From Rhodanobacter sp. UBA5168 (GTDB lineage: Bacteria > Pseudomonadota > Gammaproteobacteria > Xanthomonadales > Rhodanobacteraceae): DNA of 13,955 nt. Made by a program: the position numbers and the translations under genes. The notes under the pieces are model-generated. The model did not search any database, was not told where the DNA came from, and saw only the letters and a program-made list of their open reading frames with translations. Within the stretch, counting starts at the first letter, position 1; each line of letters opens with the position of its first letter. This document shows, in pieces, positions 13,053 through 13,955 of this stretch. The DNA is taken from assembly GCA_002413455.1 (NCBI GenBank), contig DHXA01000057.1, forward strand, positions 15,818-29,772, written 5' to 3'.

Positions 13053-13906
13053 CGCAGGCCGGTCAGTTGCATGTAGCCCTGCAGCAAGCCGTGTCCGGCC
13101 ACGAACCAGACCCAGCCGGCCGCGGCGATGAATGGTCCGAACGGCATCGGGATCTCACGTTCGTGTTTGCGCAAAGCGATCAAGGTGCCACCTACCAAGG
13201 CGCCGATCAGAGACGACAGCAGGATCGTCGGCAGCAGCGATACAGGTCCCATCCAGGCGCCCAGCGCGGCAAGCAACTTGAAATCGCCGTGACCCATGCC
13301 CTCCTTGCCGGTGAGCAGCTTGAACGCCCAATACACGCTCCACAAACTCAGGTAACCGATGGCCGCCCCGATGATCGCCGACGGCGCGGTCACGAACATC
13401 GGCAGCAGGGCCAGCAGCAGCCCCAGCCACAGCAGCGGAAAGGTCAGCTGATCGGGCAGCAGCTGGGTACGGAAGTCGATGCCCGACAGCGCGATCAGGG
13501 TCCAGGTCAGCACCAGTCCCGCCAGTGCTGCCCATGACGGCCCGAATTTCCACACGATCACCGCACTCAGCACGCTGCTGAGCAACTCCACCAACGGGTA
13601 CTGGATCGAGATCCTCGCCTGGCAATAACGGCAGCGCCCCCGCAGCAGCAGCCAGCCGAACAGCGGAATATTGTCCAAGGCCGACAGCGGGTGCTTGCAG
13701 TGCGGACAATGCGAGGGCTCACGCACGATGCCGGGCGGCAGCGGCGTCACATCAGCCTCGAGCTCCAGCACCTCGCGCGCTTCCTGCCGCCAGCCCGCCG
13801 CCATGCGTTCGGGCAAGCGCAGGATCACCACATTGAGAAAACTGCCCACCAGCAGTCCGAGCACACCGGCAAGGGCAATCCACAGGACGAGAGGAAGTTC
13901 GGGCAT
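13049..13906 (-). CDS. pilD: Type IV prepilin peptidase / N-methyltransferase (A24 family)
   Basis: A 285-residue polytopic inner-membrane enzyme that cleaves the leader of type IV pilins and type II secretion pseudopilins and methylates the new N-terminus. The first segment contains GSFLNVVILRLPERM (21-35), typical of the family. The cytoplasmic loop carries the zinc-type tetracysteine site CPHC (67-70) and CRYC (92-95), indicating the bifunctional form. The catalytic aspartates are Asp144 (SGIDFRTQLLPD) and Asp208 (GMGHGDFK, the GxGD motif). About seven or eight hydrophobic segments are visible. The ATG at 13904-13906 begins the conserved N-terminus; the Shine-Dalgarno site is weak (AGGCCT). 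It overlaps coaE by four bases. In related genomes pilC and pilB lie upstream, which here would be past the right edge. Confidence 0.97.
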   Translation of the reverse strand: MPELPLVLWIALAGVLGLLVGSFLNVVILRLPERMAAGWRQEAREVLELEADVTPLPPGIVREPSHCPHCKHPLSALDNIPLFGWLLLRGRCRYCQARISIQYPLVELLSSVLSAVIVWKFGPSWAALAGLVLTWTLIALSGIDFRTQLLPDQLTFPLLWLGLLLALLPMFVTAPSAIIGAAIGYLSLWSVYWAFKLLTGKEGMGHGDFKLLAALGAWMGPVSLLPTILLSSLIGALVGGTLIALRKHEREIPMPFGPFIAAAGWVWFVAGHGLLQGYMQLTGLR

Positions 13907-13916
13907 CGGTAGGCCT

Positions 13917-13935
13917 GGGCTTTTTTTTAAAGCCC
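13917..13935. terminator. T-rich hairpin upstream of pilD, possible terminator
   Basis: GGGCTTT and AAAGCCC form a 7-bp stem around a TTTTT loop, 11 nt before the pilD start codon. The run of eight T on the plus strand (A on the minus strand) sits inside the structure. It abuts the next palindrome and shares three bases with it, so the two may be alternative pairings of one element. Confidence 0.45.
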
Positions 13936-13955
13936 CTCTCCCATCGGGAGAGGGG
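13933..13955. repeat. Palindromic intergenic repeat, cut by the window edge
   Basis: CCCCTCTCCC and GGGAGAGGGG form a perfect 10-bp stem with an ATC loop, ending exactly at the last base shown, so the stem or repeat may extend. Short CCCTCTCCC/GGGAGAGGG palindromes are, from my general knowledge, frequent intergenic repeats in Xanthomonadales. It occurs once in this window, so its repeated nature cannot be shown here. Confidence 0.6.

Noticed and set aside
11322..13076. 584-codon plus-strand frame covering the Nudix and coaE region
   Set aside because: It overlaps three clear genes, and its translation is an arginine/alanine-rich shadow without motifs.
1..13955. Search for mobile elements, CRISPR, tRNA, toxin-antitoxin or defence genes
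   Set aside because: No transposase, integrase, direct-repeat array, tRNA-like cloverleaf or defence-type domain was seen on either strand. Gene content is housekeeping and codon use looks even.

Overview
The window is high-GC chromosomal DNA of a gammaproteobacterium, most likely the Xanthomonadales/Lysobacterales, and within it the Rhodanobacteraceae (Dyella/Rhodanobacter type). This assignment is an inference. It rests on the pilD-coaE pair, the lgt / thyA / folA neighbourhood, the single-subunit DgkA and Lgt types, and a CCCCTCTCCC/GGGAGAGGGG intergenic palindrome at the right edge that resembles dispersed repeats of that group. Coding density is high. Thirteen protein genes are supported, all apparently intact. 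I see no tRNA, rRNA, CRISPR array, transposase, prophage gene or attachment site.

Layout. (1) 4-2935, minus strand: a proton-coupled peptide transporter (POT family), then 52 nt further on a RegB/PrrB/RoxS-type redox-sensing histidine kinase; a cognate response regulator, if present, lies beyond the left edge. (2) 2936-3272: a 337-nt divergent gap with one strong hairpin. (3) 3273-5744, plus strand: dgkA, then a tight lemA-TPM-TPM cluster with touching or overlapping ends. (4) 5745-5827: a 15-bp perfect hairpin between convergent genes. (5) 5828-7783, minus strand: a secreted S9 prolyl-oligopeptidase-type peptidase, divergent from lgt (8016-8831). (6) 8865-9875, minus strand: a GYF_2-AIM24 two-domain protein, divergent from thyA. 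(7) 9996-12411, plus strand: thyA, folA and a Nudix-TMP-synthase-like fusion that overlaps folA's stop. (8) 12408-13906, minus strand: pilD (type IV prepilin peptidase) overlapping coaE (dephospho-CoA kinase). The coaE and Nudix genes converge with overlapping stop codons in one CTAG.

Functionally these are mostly housekeeping modules. ThyA and FolA form the thymidylate cycle: ThyA turns methylene-tetrahydrofolate into dihydrofolate and FolA regenerates tetrahydrofolate. The Nudix protein next to them may clean the nucleotide pool. Lgt and LemA connect directly, since LemA carries a lipobox that Lgt would modify. DgkA recycles diacylglycerol in the inner membrane. PilD processes type IV pilins and pseudopilins. 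The POT carrier and the S9 peptidase both suit a peptide-using heterotroph.

I did not find a convincing undescribed system. The items most worth checking are the altered NADPH-site residues in the DHFR, the domain fusions (Nudix-ThiE-like and GYF_2-AIM24), the possibly leaderless thyA transcript, the coupled lemA-TPM-TPM cluster, the shared CTAG stop, and the stacked palindromes at the right edge.
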